This document shows, piece after piece, positions 45,790 to 56,123 of a DNA stretch of 64,000 nt (the first letter of the stretch is position 1; each line of letters starts with the position of its first letter). Under the pieces are notes generated by a model. That model ran no database searches, was not told the DNA's origin, and saw nothing but the letters and a program-made list of their open reading frames with translations. The DNA is from GCA-2711565 sp963664245 (GTDB lineage: Bacteria; Bacteroidota; Bacteroidia; Bacteroidales; GCA-2711565), in NCBI GenBank assembly GCA_963664245.1, contig OY760934.1, forward strand, positions 806,001 to 870,000, read 5' to 3'. The translations under genes and the position numbers were made by a program.

Positions 45790-48750
45790 TTAAAAAGGAT
45801 CCTCCATATTTCTAGTGTCACTATTATTTCTCAACATTAATTTTACTTTAGTTAAAAGGCCATCTATGTCAATACCGCCTTTTTGGACCAATTGCTGAAC
45901 ATTATTGGAACTTAAGCGTTTCAAATCTTGTCGGTTTAAATCTTTAGCGGTTAATATTAACACAGGGATATTTTTCGTTCGTTCTGTTACCCTTAGTTTT
46001 TCCAACACTTCAAACCCATCAATTTCAGGCATCATCAAATCCAGAATAATACCATCCGGAATATTGTGATGCATATATTCCAGAGCTTCTTTTCCTCCCG
46101 TGGCAACATCAACGATATAATGCTGCCGTTCAAGAACCGATTTTAGTTGCAAAATGGCTTCAGGGTGGTCTTCAACAAGTAATATTTTTGCCCCGGAAGG
46201 GACGGCAAGTTCATTTCCCGAATTATTTTTCACATCCTCAACATCAATCCTTTCATATTGAGAGGCAAACTCATTGTGCCATACCACAGGAAAACTAATG
46301 GTAAAAACAGAACCTTTGCCAGGCTCGCTTTCAACATATATGCTTCCGCCTAGAACATTCATTAATTTATTGGCAATAGCCAACCCCAATCCGGTTCCTT
46401 CAAATTTTCGGGAAGATGTTCCATCAACCTGCCGGAACTCATCAAATATGTATGGGAGCATTTCTTCAGAAATACCAATTCCTGTATCTGTCACCTTTAC
46501 CTTCACCTTCCCACCATCTTTAAAGGCTTTAATCTTAACACTTCCCGTTTCGGTAAATTTTATGGCATTTCCCACAATATTTGTAAGCACCTGATGCAAT
46601 TTTGACTCATCGGTTTTAACCATTGGTAAGTCGGGCTCAACATCTAATATCATCTCCAATCCTTTTTCCTGAGCCAACACCCATAAAGTCTCTTTTACAG
46701 TATTTAATAAAAGCGTGACAGAAGTTTGCTGAAGAACAACCTCTAAACGTCCCGCTTCAATTTTTGAGAGATCAAGAATATCATTAATCAATTTTAACAA
46801 GCGTTTTCCATTACGTTCAATAATTTCGAGGTATCCGCTTTCCTCCTCGCTCAGGCGGTCTTTGGCTTGCATCATCAACACCCCCGACAGAGCCATGATA
46901 GAATTTAAAGGCGTACGCAATTCATGGCTCATGTTTGAAAGGAATTCGCTTTTTAAATTATTGGCAGCTTCTATCTGCTTGCGTTGGGCCTCCAATTCAA
47001 GGTTTTGTTCCTGAAGCTCTTCCGAATTTCGCTGTAATTCTTCCGTTTGTTTCAGCAACTCCTCCGATTTTTCTTCCAGTTCAATTGTTTTTTGTTCTAG
47101 CTTAGTATTTAATGCCGTAAGTTTTTCGGTCAGAATACGTCTTTTGTCATTAGAAAAAATACTCGAGTACGACGCATTTATATGACTCCATGTATTCTTG
47201 ATAATTTCCAGGGCTTCTTTACTAAAGTCATGAACCGTAAGCAGTGAAATTACAGCAACGATTTCCTGCTCAACCAATACCGGAATGCTAATAATTCCTT
47301 TCGGAATAATATCTCCGGCCGTTGTTCTGAAAGTAAACAACGTATCGTCTTTGAGTTCTTTTAAATGATAAATTTCTTTGGTTGAAAATACATTCCCGAA
47401 CTCTCCTTCCGGGAAGTCTGATTTAAATGGGTTCAACAATTTTTCATTAGCGCCCACAGATGTATACAGGGTATATTCTTTTTTTTCTTCATCAAGCACG
47501 TAAAATGTACTCATTTGTGCATCGGTTAATTTCATTAGTACCTGCAACAAGCCCCTGGCATATTTTCTCATATTATCGCGTCCAATCATAACCTTAGATA
47601 CATGAAAAACCCCATCCTGAATAAACAATTTGGATTGAATTGACTCGGCCATTTCATTGAATGCCTTTGCCAGTGAACCTAATTCATCTTGGGTTGCAAT
47701 ATCGTTTTTCAATGAAAAATCGCCCGCCGTCATTTTTTGGGCCACTTTATCCAGCTTAACAATTGGTTTTGAAATAGAACGGCTAATACCAATAGCCACC
47801 AAAGAAATCACTGAAGCAGAAACTAGGAATAAAACAATAAAGTTTACAACCATTTTCCGAATAGGAGCGTTCAATTCCAAGATATCCTGTTTGCAAACAA
47901 AACCCCACTTGGTTTCGGGAATATGAGTATAGGCTGCTAAAACTTTCCTATTGCGATAATCATTTGTAATTACAATGCCTGTTTCTCCCCGTGCTGCTTT
48001 TACCGCAGGTTCAGCAGAAATTTGAAGATTCAAAGGAGCATTTTCAACCCAGCGAAGCTCACTCAAAGCCAACACATCATCGTTAACAATAAGGGTTTCG
48101 CCGCTTGAACCAAGGCCAACACGTTCAGAGAGCAAACGGTAAAGCGATTGTTTTAAATTGATGTTAGCCACTAAAACCCCAACAACATGTTCTTTATGGT
48201 GTTGTGCACAAAAAACCGGGATGTAATAATCCATGGTAAGTTCTGATAATTCTTTCGAATAATAAACATCTTTAATATTAAGTTTCCTGTTTTTTTGTGC
48301 TAAGAGAAAGTATTCATTCGCAGACATATCAGCACCTTCCATTGACGGATCGGTTGACACTATAACTTTCCCATCCCTGGGATTTATAATATATAACCTA
48401 GCATAAGCATCATAATTTTCGAGGTAACGTTTTAACAAAAGCCGGCAATTTCCCAAAATCTGATCTTCAGACATACTAAAAGAACCCTTTCCTTTAATTT
48501 GTTCCAATTCAGCAATTTCAGAATCTAATGAAAAAGTATTCATATCTCCGACCCTCTCCTCCAGCCAGGCCTGTAAACGCTGGACTTTTAAATCGCGGAT
48601 AGCCGTTAATTTGTCAAACGAATTAAAGCGAATCACTTCAACCCGCTGAAAATAAGTTATAAAAAGCACAACAATGAGCGGCAACAAGGTTAAGGTCAAA
48701 AACCAAAATGTAAGCTTCGACTGTATACTTCTGAAAGTTATTTTCTTCAT
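45790..48750 (-). CDS. Membrane hybrid histidine kinase, Cache-HAMP-GAF-HisKA-HATPase-REC
   Basis: A 986-residue protein. The first membrane helix is near residues 15-35 (FLTLTLLPLIVVLFITY) and the second near 297-318. Between them is a periplasmic sensor of the Cache type (VIVSTDPSMEGADMSANEYF, YYIPVFCAQ). HAMP, GAF and a long Glu/Gln-rich coiled coil follow. The phospho-acceptor His is near residue 607 (MSHELRTPLNSIM). The ATP domain has NIVGNAIKF, DTGIGIS and GTGLGLAIANKL, and the receiver has Asp near residue 905 (ILDLMMPEIDG). It starts 9 nt after cheR, so chemotaxis-like input and kinase output are probably coupled. Confidence 0.92.
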   Translation of the reverse strand: MKKITFRSIQSKLTFWFLTLTLLPLIVVLFITYFQRVEVIRFNSFDKLTAIRDLKVQRLQAWLEERVGDMNTFSLDSEIAELEQIKGKGSFSMSEDQILGNCRLLLKRYLENYDAYARLYIINPRDGKVIVSTDPSMEGADMSANEYFLLAQKNRKLNIKDVYYSKELSELTMDYYIPVFCAQHHKEHVVGVLVANINLKQSLYRLLSERVGLGSSGETLIVNDDVLALSELRWVENAPLNLQISAEPAVKAARGETGIVITNDYRNRKVLAAYTHIPETKWGFVCKQDILELNAPIRKMVVNFIVLFLVSASVISLVAIGISRSISKPIVKLDKVAQKMTAGDFSLKNDIATQDELGSLAKAFNEMAESIQSKLFIQDGVFHVSKVMIGRDNMRKYARGLLQVLMKLTDAQMSTFYVLDEEKKEYTLYTSVGANEKLLNPFKSDFPEGEFGNVFSTKEIYHLKELKDDTLFTFRTTAGDIIPKGIISIPVLVEQEIVAVISLLTVHDFSKEALEIIKNTWSHINASYSSIFSNDKRRILTEKLTALNTKLEQKTIELEEKSEELLKQTEELQRNSEELQEQNLELEAQRKQIEAANNLKSEFLSNMSHELRTPLNSIMALSGVLMMQAKDRLSEEESGYLEIIERNGKRLLKLINDILDLSKIEAGRLEVVLQQTSVTLLLNTVKETLWVLAQEKGLEMILDVEPDLPMVKTDESKLHQVLTNIVGNAIKFTETGSVKIKAFKDGGKVKVKVTDTGIGISEEMLPYIFDEFRQVDGTSSRKFEGTGLGLAIANKLMNVLGGSIYVESEPGKGSVFTISFPVVWHNEFASQYERIDVEDVKNNSGNELAVPSGAKILLVEDHPEAILQLKSVLERQHYIVDVATGGKEALEYMHHNIPDGIILDLMMPEIDGFEVLEKLRVTERTKNIPVLILTAKDLNRQDLKRLSSNNVQQLVQKGGIDIDGLLTKVKLMLRNNSDTRNMEDPF

Positions 48751-48759
48751 TTATATCTT

Positions 48760-49608
48760 TTATTTAAAATATTCATTTTTACGAAACACCTTCAAATAAG
48801 GGCTATCCTGATTAAAAAAATGCTTGTAAACACCCGGCAAAACTTCGGCTTCGCCTAAAACTAAATAAGCATTCTTTTTTAGCGATTGTGTTAACTTTTT
48901 AAAGATTATCTCTTGATGAATGGGATTGAAGTAAATAAGCATATTTCGGCACAACACTATATCAAAATTGCCAAAAATACTATCTGGCGGAACCATACTG
49001 TTTGCATTTAACATATCAAAATAAGAAAATTGGACACTATCAGCAATTTTACGATTCAACTGATATTTCGCGTTAACCTTTTGGAAGTGCCGGTCCAAAA
49101 CAGAAACTTTTACGTTACGAATGCTATCATATTCAAAAATTGCTCTTCGTGCTTTCTGTAGTGATTTTTTATCAATATCGGTCGCAAAAATGTTAACATC
49201 AAAATCAAGCTTTTCTTTTTCAATAAAATCGTGAATCAAAATGGCCATCGTATAAGCTTCTTCTCCGGACGAACAACCAGCCGACCAAACCCGTATCGAT
49301 TTTTCTTTGGATTTAAAATTATTCAGAACAAGCCTAGGAATAAAAAAAGAATTCAGGCATTCAAACAAATAAGGATTTCTAAAAAACTCGCTGTAATTAA
49401 TTGTAAGAACATCAATTAAATGATCTAACTCTTCGTCATGATTTAACAAATAGCGGTAATAATCTTCAATATCTGCACAAGCGGTATAGGCAATTCTTTT
49501 CCCGGAACGCCGCAAAATCATCGACGTATAATACCCGCTAAAGTCAACGGTACGTTGATCTTTCAAATATTTAATAATATTTTTCAGAACCAAATTTTCT
49601 TTTTCCAT
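48760..49608 (-). CDS. CheR-type protein-glutamate O-methyltransferase
   Basis: A 282-residue protein from the ATG at 49608; a TTG lies 9 nt upstream. The N-terminal helical CheR domain precedes the SAM-binding fold with VWSAGCSSGEEAYTMAILI, IFATDIDKKSLQKAR, FDIVLCRNMLIYF and YLVLGEAE. Classical CheR methylates chemoreceptors, but no receptor, cheB, cheA or cheW gene is here. It sits in an operon with two hybrid kinases. CheR proteins of that context may act on other partners (inference). Confidence 0.9.
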   Translation of the reverse strand: MEKENLVLKNIIKYLKDQRTVDFSGYYTSMILRRSGKRIAYTACADIEDYYRYLLNHDEELDHLIDVLTINYSEFFRNPYLFECLNSFFIPRLVLNNFKSKEKSIRVWSAGCSSGEEAYTMAILIHDFIEKEKLDFDVNIFATDIDKKSLQKARRAIFEYDSIRNVKVSVLDRHFQKVNAKYQLNRKIADSVQFSYFDMLNANSMVPPDSIFGNFDIVLCRNMLIYFNPIHQEIIFKKLTQSLKKNAYLVLGEAEVLPGVYKHFFNQDSPYLKVFRKNEYFK

Positions 49609-49834
49609 CCTATCCAAAACTCATTCTAACAAACTTATTTTCGTGGCTAATACGTAAAGAACAAAAACACTATTCTAAATATAATACCAAGACGGCATTC
49701 AAAATTGATGAAAGCGTTTTATATCACCTTAAAACTTTCTAACTCTTAAATATACAACTTATAAAAAGCTAAAAAATTAGGTAATTTACCTAGTTTTAAA
49801 AATAAGCTAAAGGAAACTCAAGCAAAAAATTTAG

Positions 49835-50088
49835 TGTAACCTTCCCTGAAAATCGGACAATTTAGGATTAGACAAAATGTTTAACTTTAAATTGTAATTA
49901 TGAAAAGGATTAAATTTAGCGAAAGCCAGATCATCAAGGTACTGAAGGAATATGAATCTGGCCAGGAAGTAAAAGACCTATGCCGGGAATATGGGGTGTC
50001 AAAAGCTACATTCTATAACTGGAAGAAAAAGTATTCCGGGATGGATAGCCATCAATTGAGGAAGTTTACAATTTGGATTTATGAATAA
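49835..50088 (+). mobile_element. Truncated IS3-family element (left end and part of orfA)
   Basis: The ORF at 49900-50088 encodes 62 residues. The first 50 (MKRIKFSESQIIKVLKEYES ... YGVSKATFYNWKKKYSGMD) are the helix-turn-helix half of an IS3/IS911-type OrfA. The sequence then leaves the family at HQLRKF and stops. There is no orfB. TGTAACCTTCCCTGAAAATC beginning at 49835 could be the left terminal repeat; I found no matching right end. It is therefore a dead fragment, lying at the border between the signalling block and the hydrolase-rich accessory region. The gap 49618-49834 is AT-rich with no gene. Confidence 0.7.
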
Positions 50089-50198
50089 TTCTTTATAATA
50101 TTGGGTAGTATGACCCTAAACTAATATTGAGAATGAGCAGTGTATTTATGATCTGCTAAATGTTTATTATTGGTATTTTTTTGTACTTTATTGATACC

Positions 50199-52376
50199 TC
50201 ATTCATTAAATAATTTCAGAATGATATACGATTGGTTCTTATTGGAGTGATATACCCTGTGAAATGCTTTTTGGAAATCCTTTTCTTCTGCCTCGTAAAT
50301 ATTACAAAAAACCTGAGGGTTTCTGTCAATTACAGGAAACCAGCTGCTTTGTATCTGTAACATTATTCTATGGCCTTTTTTAAAAGTATGAAACTTATCC
50401 AAGAGACTGAATTCGATCTCTGTTATACGATCAGGAACCAAAGCCTCAGGTTTTTCGTAACTGTTTCTGTACTTGCTTCTGAAAACATCTCCGGCCAGAA
50501 GCATCTGATAATCCCCCAGTACCCTCCCTGCATCCGGAGGGTATACGTCAATCACTTTCACCACCCAGTCCGCATCGGTTCTTGTGGAGGAGACATTCAG
50601 ATGTGCGATAATCGGCCCGGCTAATGTAATGTCTTTCTCCAAGGGTTCTGTCCTATACACCAGCACATCAGGCCTTCTTGCAACAAATCTTTGATCGGCA
50701 ATCATCCAGATATGTCCTTGCTGTGTCTGATTTAATGCCGCCCAGGGAACCGGTTTGCCAGGATCGCTTAAGAACTCATCGTACGGATGATTATTGTCCG
50801 GCAGTTGTTTTTCAAAAACGAGCATTCCATTATCCTCAATAAACAACGTATCTTCCTTTGACTCTTCGGGCGGCCAAGAATCGAATCTGCACCATTTGTT
50901 TTCTCCTGTTTGAAAAACAAATGCTTCCGGAAGGTTATGGCTTTCATCATCTTTCAGGTAATGCATGAAAAAAGGAAATTCCATTTCTTTCTGATAAAAT
51001 TCACCTGTATTTGAGCCGAAATTAATATCTCCCAGGCTCTCTCCCTGAGTATTCCATCCGCCATGCCGCCACGGTCCGATCACCACTGAATTGAAAGTCT
51101 TCGGATTGTTTTTTTCAATTGTTTCATATATTTTAAGCGGCCCTCGATAATCCTCTGCATCAAACCATGCAATAACATTTAAAATTGGGACCTTTATATT
51201 TTCTAAATGTTGCAAAATATTCCTTTCTTTCCAGTATTCATCATAATCTCCATGTGCCATATATTCATTCCAGGTTGGGTTCTTATAATGAAAATACTTC
51301 TCATTTACATTCTTTACTGGACCCATATCCAGAAAAAACTTATAACCGTCATTGGATGTATATTCCGGAAATTCCGCCGGTCCCCGGAACGGTTCGCCCG
51401 GTCTGGGTCTTGCATCCATGCCAACCCAGGAATAGGCGTACATTAACCTGAACGCTCCGTTATGATGCAAGTCGTCGCCCATCCACCAATCGGCAGGCGA
51501 AGCTCCGGCCTGAACAGCCTTTACGGCTGGGTGCGGATCGATTGCAGCCATTAATGCAGCCCAGGCGGAATATGATCCCCCGCAAATGCCGACTTTACCA
51601 TTATGACCTTCCAGGTTCCTGATAAGCCAATCGACGGTATCATAGGCATCGGTGCTTTCATCAATATCACTGTTTGAAGTTTTGTTCTTAATATAAGGTC
51701 TTAATACTTTAAATTCTCCTTCCGACATAAACCGACCCCGGATATCCTGAAAAACAAATATGAATCCTTCCTTAACAAATTCTTCAATATTGTTTAGCTT
51801 CTTTCTGTATTCCGGACCATAATTACAAACTCCGTACCATTCCCTTCTATAAAGCATCGGATACTTTTTATTTTTATCCTTCGGAATATACACCTGTGTA
51901 TACAACTTAACCCCGTCACGCATTGGAACCATATACACATGCTTTGTATAATTCCTTAAAACCAGAAGGCGAAGTTTTGCATTGGAATTTCCGGGATTCA
52001 GTTCAAGAGATTTTTCAAAATTAGTAATCGCCAGATCTATATCCCCTTCTTTACCTCTTAATAATACGGCTTCAGCATAACTGTCCCAGGGGTCATAATG
52101 ATCGGAATAAGCAGTTATATTCAATTTAAACAGCTTTAAGGCCTCCGACAATTCGCCTTCAAGGGCCTTATCCCATCCCATATCGTTTATTGTACTCCTT
52201 TCAAACAATACTGAATCGGGAAATTTTTTGTGGAATTGAAGATAATAATTCAGGGCTTTATCTGCTCCCTGCCTTTTTATCAGAACTATGAAATCTTTAT
52301 CGCTCCGAATAACTTCTTGACCATAAATGGTGGAACTGAAGAAAATGATAATAATTAAAGTCAGTAATTTTTTCAT
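50199..52376 (-). CDS. Secreted CocE/NonD-family hydrolase (S15-like) with TPR-like N-terminus
   Basis: A 725-residue protein with signal peptide MKKLLTLIIIIFFSSTIYG. Residues 25-140 contain TPR-like helices (GDIDLAITNFEKSLELNPGN). The alpha/beta hydrolase domain follows (VPMRDGVKLYTQVYIPKD), with the nucleophile Ser near residue 265 in GICGGSYSAW, Asp in AWFDAEDYRG and His in IGPWRHGGW. The C-terminal jelly-roll domain is typical of CocE, glutaryl-7-ACA acylases and X-Pro peptidases. Substrates could be esters or acyl-amides. It is part of a run of minus-strand hydrolase genes. Confidence 0.88.
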   Translation of the reverse strand: MKKLLTLIIIIFFSSTIYGQEVIRSDKDFIVLIKRQGADKALNYYLQFHKKFPDSVLFERSTINDMGWDKALEGELSEALKLFKLNITAYSDHYDPWDSYAEAVLLRGKEGDIDLAITNFEKSLELNPGNSNAKLRLLVLRNYTKHVYMVPMRDGVKLYTQVYIPKDKNKKYPMLYRREWYGVCNYGPEYRKKLNNIEEFVKEGFIFVFQDIRGRFMSEGEFKVLRPYIKNKTSNSDIDESTDAYDTVDWLIRNLEGHNGKVGICGGSYSAWAALMAAIDPHPAVKAVQAGASPADWWMGDDLHHNGAFRLMYAYSWVGMDARPRPGEPFRGPAEFPEYTSNDGYKFFLDMGPVKNVNEKYFHYKNPTWNEYMAHGDYDEYWKERNILQHLENIKVPILNVIAWFDAEDYRGPLKIYETIEKNNPKTFNSVVIGPWRHGGWNTQGESLGDINFGSNTGEFYQKEMEFPFFMHYLKDDESHNLPEAFVFQTGENKWCRFDSWPPEESKEDTLFIEDNGMLVFEKQLPDNNHPYDEFLSDPGKPVPWAALNQTQQGHIWMIADQRFVARRPDVLVYRTEPLEKDITLAGPIIAHLNVSSTRTDADWVVKVIDVYPPDAGRVLGDYQMLLAGDVFRSKYRNSYEKPEALVPDRITEIEFSLLDKFHTFKKGHRIMLQIQSSWFPVIDRNPQVFCNIYEAEEKDFQKAFHRVYHSNKNQSYIILKLFNE

Positions 52377-52411
52377 GATTTCAATAATTAAAAATAAAGT
52401 TGGATTGATGA

Positions 52412-54124
52412 CTAATTGTTTGAGACTTTCGCAAACTTAATATTGCTTACACTAAATCCATCGAGCAGGAAGCCTTTTATAGAATTCCTATTATCACGAT
52501 ATACCTTTATGTAGGAGAAAAAATCATGATCGCAGAAAAATTCGTCAGAATAAGTCGGAAGCAGCCGAATGCTCCCCAATCCGAAACTCTGGACAATCAA
52601 ACCCGAATCCAATTTATCTATTTTAACGGTCATATTAAGTTCGTCATTATAATAATCTCCCGATAAAGCATTTTCTTCCGACACGGTTAACGATTTGGCT
52701 TTTACTCCGGTGAAAGCGCCCGATTCCGAAGAATATACCAGTGAGTCGATCTTGGAATTATCGGCACCAAAGAAACTTATCAAAAACTTGTTGTTTTCGG
52801 CCCTGAACAGGTTGTTTCCTATTCCGATAAGCCTGCTTCTTTCATCATATCCGTATTCCCCGATATATAGGGAATTCCCGGTTTGTGTAACCTCATATAA
52901 AACCAAGGGTGCAACAACATAATTACCCTTATATTTCTTAATAGTTAAAGAATCTAGCGGCAAGTTTGTTTCCCTAATAGAATCGCTAACCGAAAAGGTC
53001 TCACGTCTGCCTCCCTCATTCTTAACATCTTCAGGGTAAAACAATTGCGTCACCTCTCTTGCATAACGTCTTCGGTCAAAACTCTGAACATTCCCGAGCA
53101 TTGCCAATCCGAAATCCCTTTCAGGATAATAGATGATAATAGACTTATAGCCAAAAAGACTCCCCCGATGCCAGTAATTCACCGGGTCTTCCATCGTTTT
53201 AAAAAGACCGAACGAGTAAAAATCCATCTTATCTCCGGAATTCAATGTATCGGACTGCAGCATAAGGTTAAAAACCGGATTTTCTTCCTTGGTGAACTTG
53301 CTAAGGTAAATGAGCCATTTCGCCATGTCTTCGGCCGTTGAATATACACCTGTATGTCCGACCGTGACATCAAGAAACGGGTCATTGGAATAAGTTCCGT
53401 TTCTATTTCGGCGGTATGACTTTGCTCTGCTGGGAATAAAGGTTTCAAGTGAATCCACAAACAAGGTATTGTCCATTTTCAAAGGCTTGAATATTACACT
53501 GTCGGCATATTCCCTGAGGCATACTCCAGTCACCCTCTTCACAATCTCTCCCATTAAGAAGTAATTTGTGTTCGAATACTCCCATCTTTCTCCGGCAGGA
53601 AAATTCAATTCTTTTTGAAAGCTTAAAAGATACAGTACATCACTACCTGTTATGTAATCTTGTATATTATGCCCTAAGAGAGGAATAAGTCCCATATAAT
53701 CTCTTAAACCGCTTTTTTGATATACCAAATCCCTAACCCTGATTTTTGAGTTAATACCGGATAACTCCGGTATGATCTCTCTTACATCATCATCGAGAGT
53801 TATCATATTTTTAATAATCAACATCGCAAGACAATAACCAGTAAACTGTTTTGACATTGAAGAAATATAAAATCGGGTTTCAGGAGTAACGGGTGAATTC
53901 ATCTCGAGATCAGCAAAACCGTATCCATTCAAAAAAACAACATTCCCGTCCTTTACAATTGCAAGCGATCCACCGGGTGAATATGCGGTATCCCATCTTG
54001 TAAATATTTTGTTAATATTTTTCGATCGCGAATTCATTTTCTCGACCGAAGATTTCTTTGTATTAACATCACTACAGCCTGCTAAAAGAACAAGGACAGA
54101 CAATACTAAAAATCTCTGATACAT
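52412..54124 (-). CDS. SxxK serine hydrolase (beta-lactamase/PBP-like), lipoprotein
   Basis: A 570-residue protein from the ATG at 54124, which opens the lipoprotein signal MYQRFLVLSVLVLLAGC. The class C beta-lactamase-like fold has SMSK as SxxK (Ser89, Lys92), Tyr-Ser-Asn in WEYSNTNYF and His-Arg-Gly in YWHRGS as the third motif. About 200 C-terminal residues form a beta domain of the kind found in many family members. Most of these are esterases or D-aminopeptidases rather than true beta-lactamases. It lies 26 nt after the disrupted S41 gene. Confidence 0.87.
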   Translation of the reverse strand: MYQRFLVLSVLVLLAGCSDVNTKKSSVEKMNSRSKNINKIFTRWDTAYSPGGSLAIVKDGNVVFLNGYGFADLEMNSPVTPETRFYISSMSKQFTGYCLAMLIIKNMITLDDDVREIIPELSGINSKIRVRDLVYQKSGLRDYMGLIPLLGHNIQDYITGSDVLYLLSFQKELNFPAGERWEYSNTNYFLMGEIVKRVTGVCLREYADSVIFKPLKMDNTLFVDSLETFIPSRAKSYRRNRNGTYSNDPFLDVTVGHTGVYSTAEDMAKWLIYLSKFTKEENPVFNLMLQSDTLNSGDKMDFYSFGLFKTMEDPVNYWHRGSLFGYKSIIIYYPERDFGLAMLGNVQSFDRRRYAREVTQLFYPEDVKNEGGRRETFSVSDSIRETNLPLDSLTIKKYKGNYVVAPLVLYEVTQTGNSLYIGEYGYDERSRLIGIGNNLFRAENNKFLISFFGADNSKIDSLVYSSESGAFTGVKAKSLTVSEENALSGDYYNDELNMTVKIDKLDSGLIVQSFGLGSIRLLPTYSDEFFCDHDFFSYIKVYRDNRNSIKGFLLDGFSVSNIKFAKVSNN

Positions 54125-54150
54125 AATAATTATAAATTTCGTTACGGTTT

Positions 54151-55177
54151 TCAAATCTGGTTCAAGTAATCAATTGCAAACTCCAGTTGCCTGTCTCTCC
54201 CTTTTTTTGTATCTTCTTCCGTTTGCTCCACCCTGATATCAGGGGCTATGCCGTTCCACTCCCAGGGAATTCCGTCATATCTTTCGATATAACCTGGCAG
54301 GATCGATATAAGTTTTTCCGATTGGCAGCTTAAACTCTCCAACAGTTTCCGGTGAATTATTTGCCGATATTCCACTGCCTCCACCTGTTGTATCGCCAAC
54401 GACAATGACATTTGGCAATTGTTTAAAACATTCAACGGTAATTTCCCCCGCACTGTATGTCGATCCATTTATAAGAACAACTACGGGATTTTCATAGTAC
54501 GGACCCTGAGGTTGTATCGGGTAAATATCTAGTTGTTGCCCAAGCGAATAGAATTTTGGCCACACCATAGGTTCCGTGATGAACCTTGAAACAACCGCTT
54601 CGACATTTTGAGGCGTTCCTCCTCTTTTCTGACGAATGTCTATTATGAGTCCCTTGGTATCTTTCAAATATTCCATAATTCCCGGGAACTCGTTTATAAG
54701 ATGATTATCATGAAAGTCCGCCAGAAACACATACCCTATATTGTTTGGTAATATCTGGTATTCAGCACTTCTACTCGGTGTAAGAATCGGTTCTTTATCA
54801 AAGTATTTTCTTACTACAAAAGAATTGTACGCATGTCTGTCTTTAAAGTGACGTGCAGGATAAAACGGATATACTTTACCGCCACCCGGAACTTTATAAT
54901 ATACGTGGCCGTCCTTTAATTCCGCTAATAAATTATTTAATACATAATAAAATTCATCTCCCTTGGCCGCTTCAGCTCGTGGACAATAAACCGTATAAAT
55001 TGAATCCCGATCTATTTTTTTGAATTCAAAAAAGGGGTATACATCATTTATTCTATTCCAGACTGCTTCAAAATCTTCAATATTTTGATTTGAATCCGAA
55101 GGTTTTACTGTTAGATCTTCGCATGCAAAGAACAAAATAATGATTAAAAAACATAATAAAATCCTTATTAATTTCAT
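54151..55177 (-). pseudogene. S41 family peptidase lipoprotein gene with a 1-base frameshift
   Basis: The N-terminal frame (54275-55177) has a lipoprotein signal (MKLIRILLCFLIIILFFAC) and a S41/Tricorn-type protease fold with the catalytic Ser in GSTYSAGE. It ends prematurely at ...GKTYIDPARLYRKI. The next frame continues LPGYIERYDGIPWEWNGIAP and DIRVEQTEED, the expected end of an S41 enzyme. Removing one C of the CC in GATCCTGCC (about 54301) restores TYIDLPGYIERYDG. The gene is full-length apart from this one base. It is either a recent mutation or a sequencing error. Confidence 0.8.
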
Positions 55178-55182
55178 AGTTT

Positions 55183-55954
55183 CTAATTTTTGAAAGTATA
55201 TTTTAAACCAACCATTATATTATCACTGGCAGAAATCATCGGAGTCCATTCATTAATCCTGCATAATTCAAATTTATAGGCAACAATTACCGATAATTTA
55301 TTAAAAACATGATAACGAATGCCAAAATCAAATGAAGAGTTAGACCCGGATAGTAATGTTAATGGTTTTACAGGAAACCGATCATCCTCTTCACTATCAA
55401 GCATGCGAAAACCCAGTGATAAAACTGAAGTAAGCAAGCCTGATTCAATCTGAATCTTAGAATTTAAGGGATATGTTGCCTTAAAATTAATGCCAGGCGA
55501 AAAAAGGCCTGCAAATGATTGCGTATAGTCGAAGCCATCAACAGCAATATTTTGTTCATTTGAAAAAATAAATAATTCAACAGTTGGCCCCATCCATAAA
55601 TTAAATCATTATTAAATAATTTTCTTTTCTTTAGAGGGTATATAAATCCCTGGTTAATTGAGAACTGAGTAATATCTGCGGATACATTATAATTTTCAAT
55701 TTAGTTTAAATTTCTATATTCGATCTCAAGATGGTAGGCATATTTGTTATGCAGTCTCGTCCAACCCAATGAAAAATATGGAATTGATCCAGAGTATTTT
55801 TTATTAGAAATATATTCATCTTTAACGGAGAGGTGCCCGTAACCGTACCGAATAGTAAGACCTTTGTCTGAAAGATCGTTATGACCAGCTATTTCCTGAC
55901 CCGACAATTCGAGGGTAACAGGATTAAAAATAGTGTAATTGTTCTTGTTTTCAT
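55183..55954 (-). pseudogene. Outer-membrane beta-barrel protein gene with several lesions
   Basis: Three pieces read as one barrel protein. An ATG at 55954 opens a signal peptide (MKTRTITLFLILLPSNC). A shift of frame leads into ELSGQEIAGHNDLSDKG and YFSLGWTRLHNKYAYHLEIE. An in-frame TAA (55701-55703) interrupts EYRNLN/IENYNVSADITQF. A missing base near 55592 separates LFNNDLIYGWG from GPTVELFIFSNEQN, which runs to the C-terminal ...GLKYTFKN. The intact protein would be about 255 residues. Three lesions in one gene argue for true decay, not sequencing error. Confidence 0.7.
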
Positions 55955-56123
55955 TTACAGTTAATTGCCACTATGTTAGATGTAAAATTTGTTTTTGTCA
56001 ATTTGAGAAGTGTCGGTTTGCAGAGTAGATTCTTATCTGCCGATTCAAAAGCCCGATGCGAGCTTCAATGCCTGTATTTACATTGTCCCAATCCTTTGCA
56101 ATATTGTGTTTTGTTGGTTGCGC

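Noticed and set aside
55183..55593. 55183-55593 as an independent small protein
   Set aside because: Its ATG is internal to a beta-barrel sequence that continues upstream in another frame, so it is the end of a broken gene.
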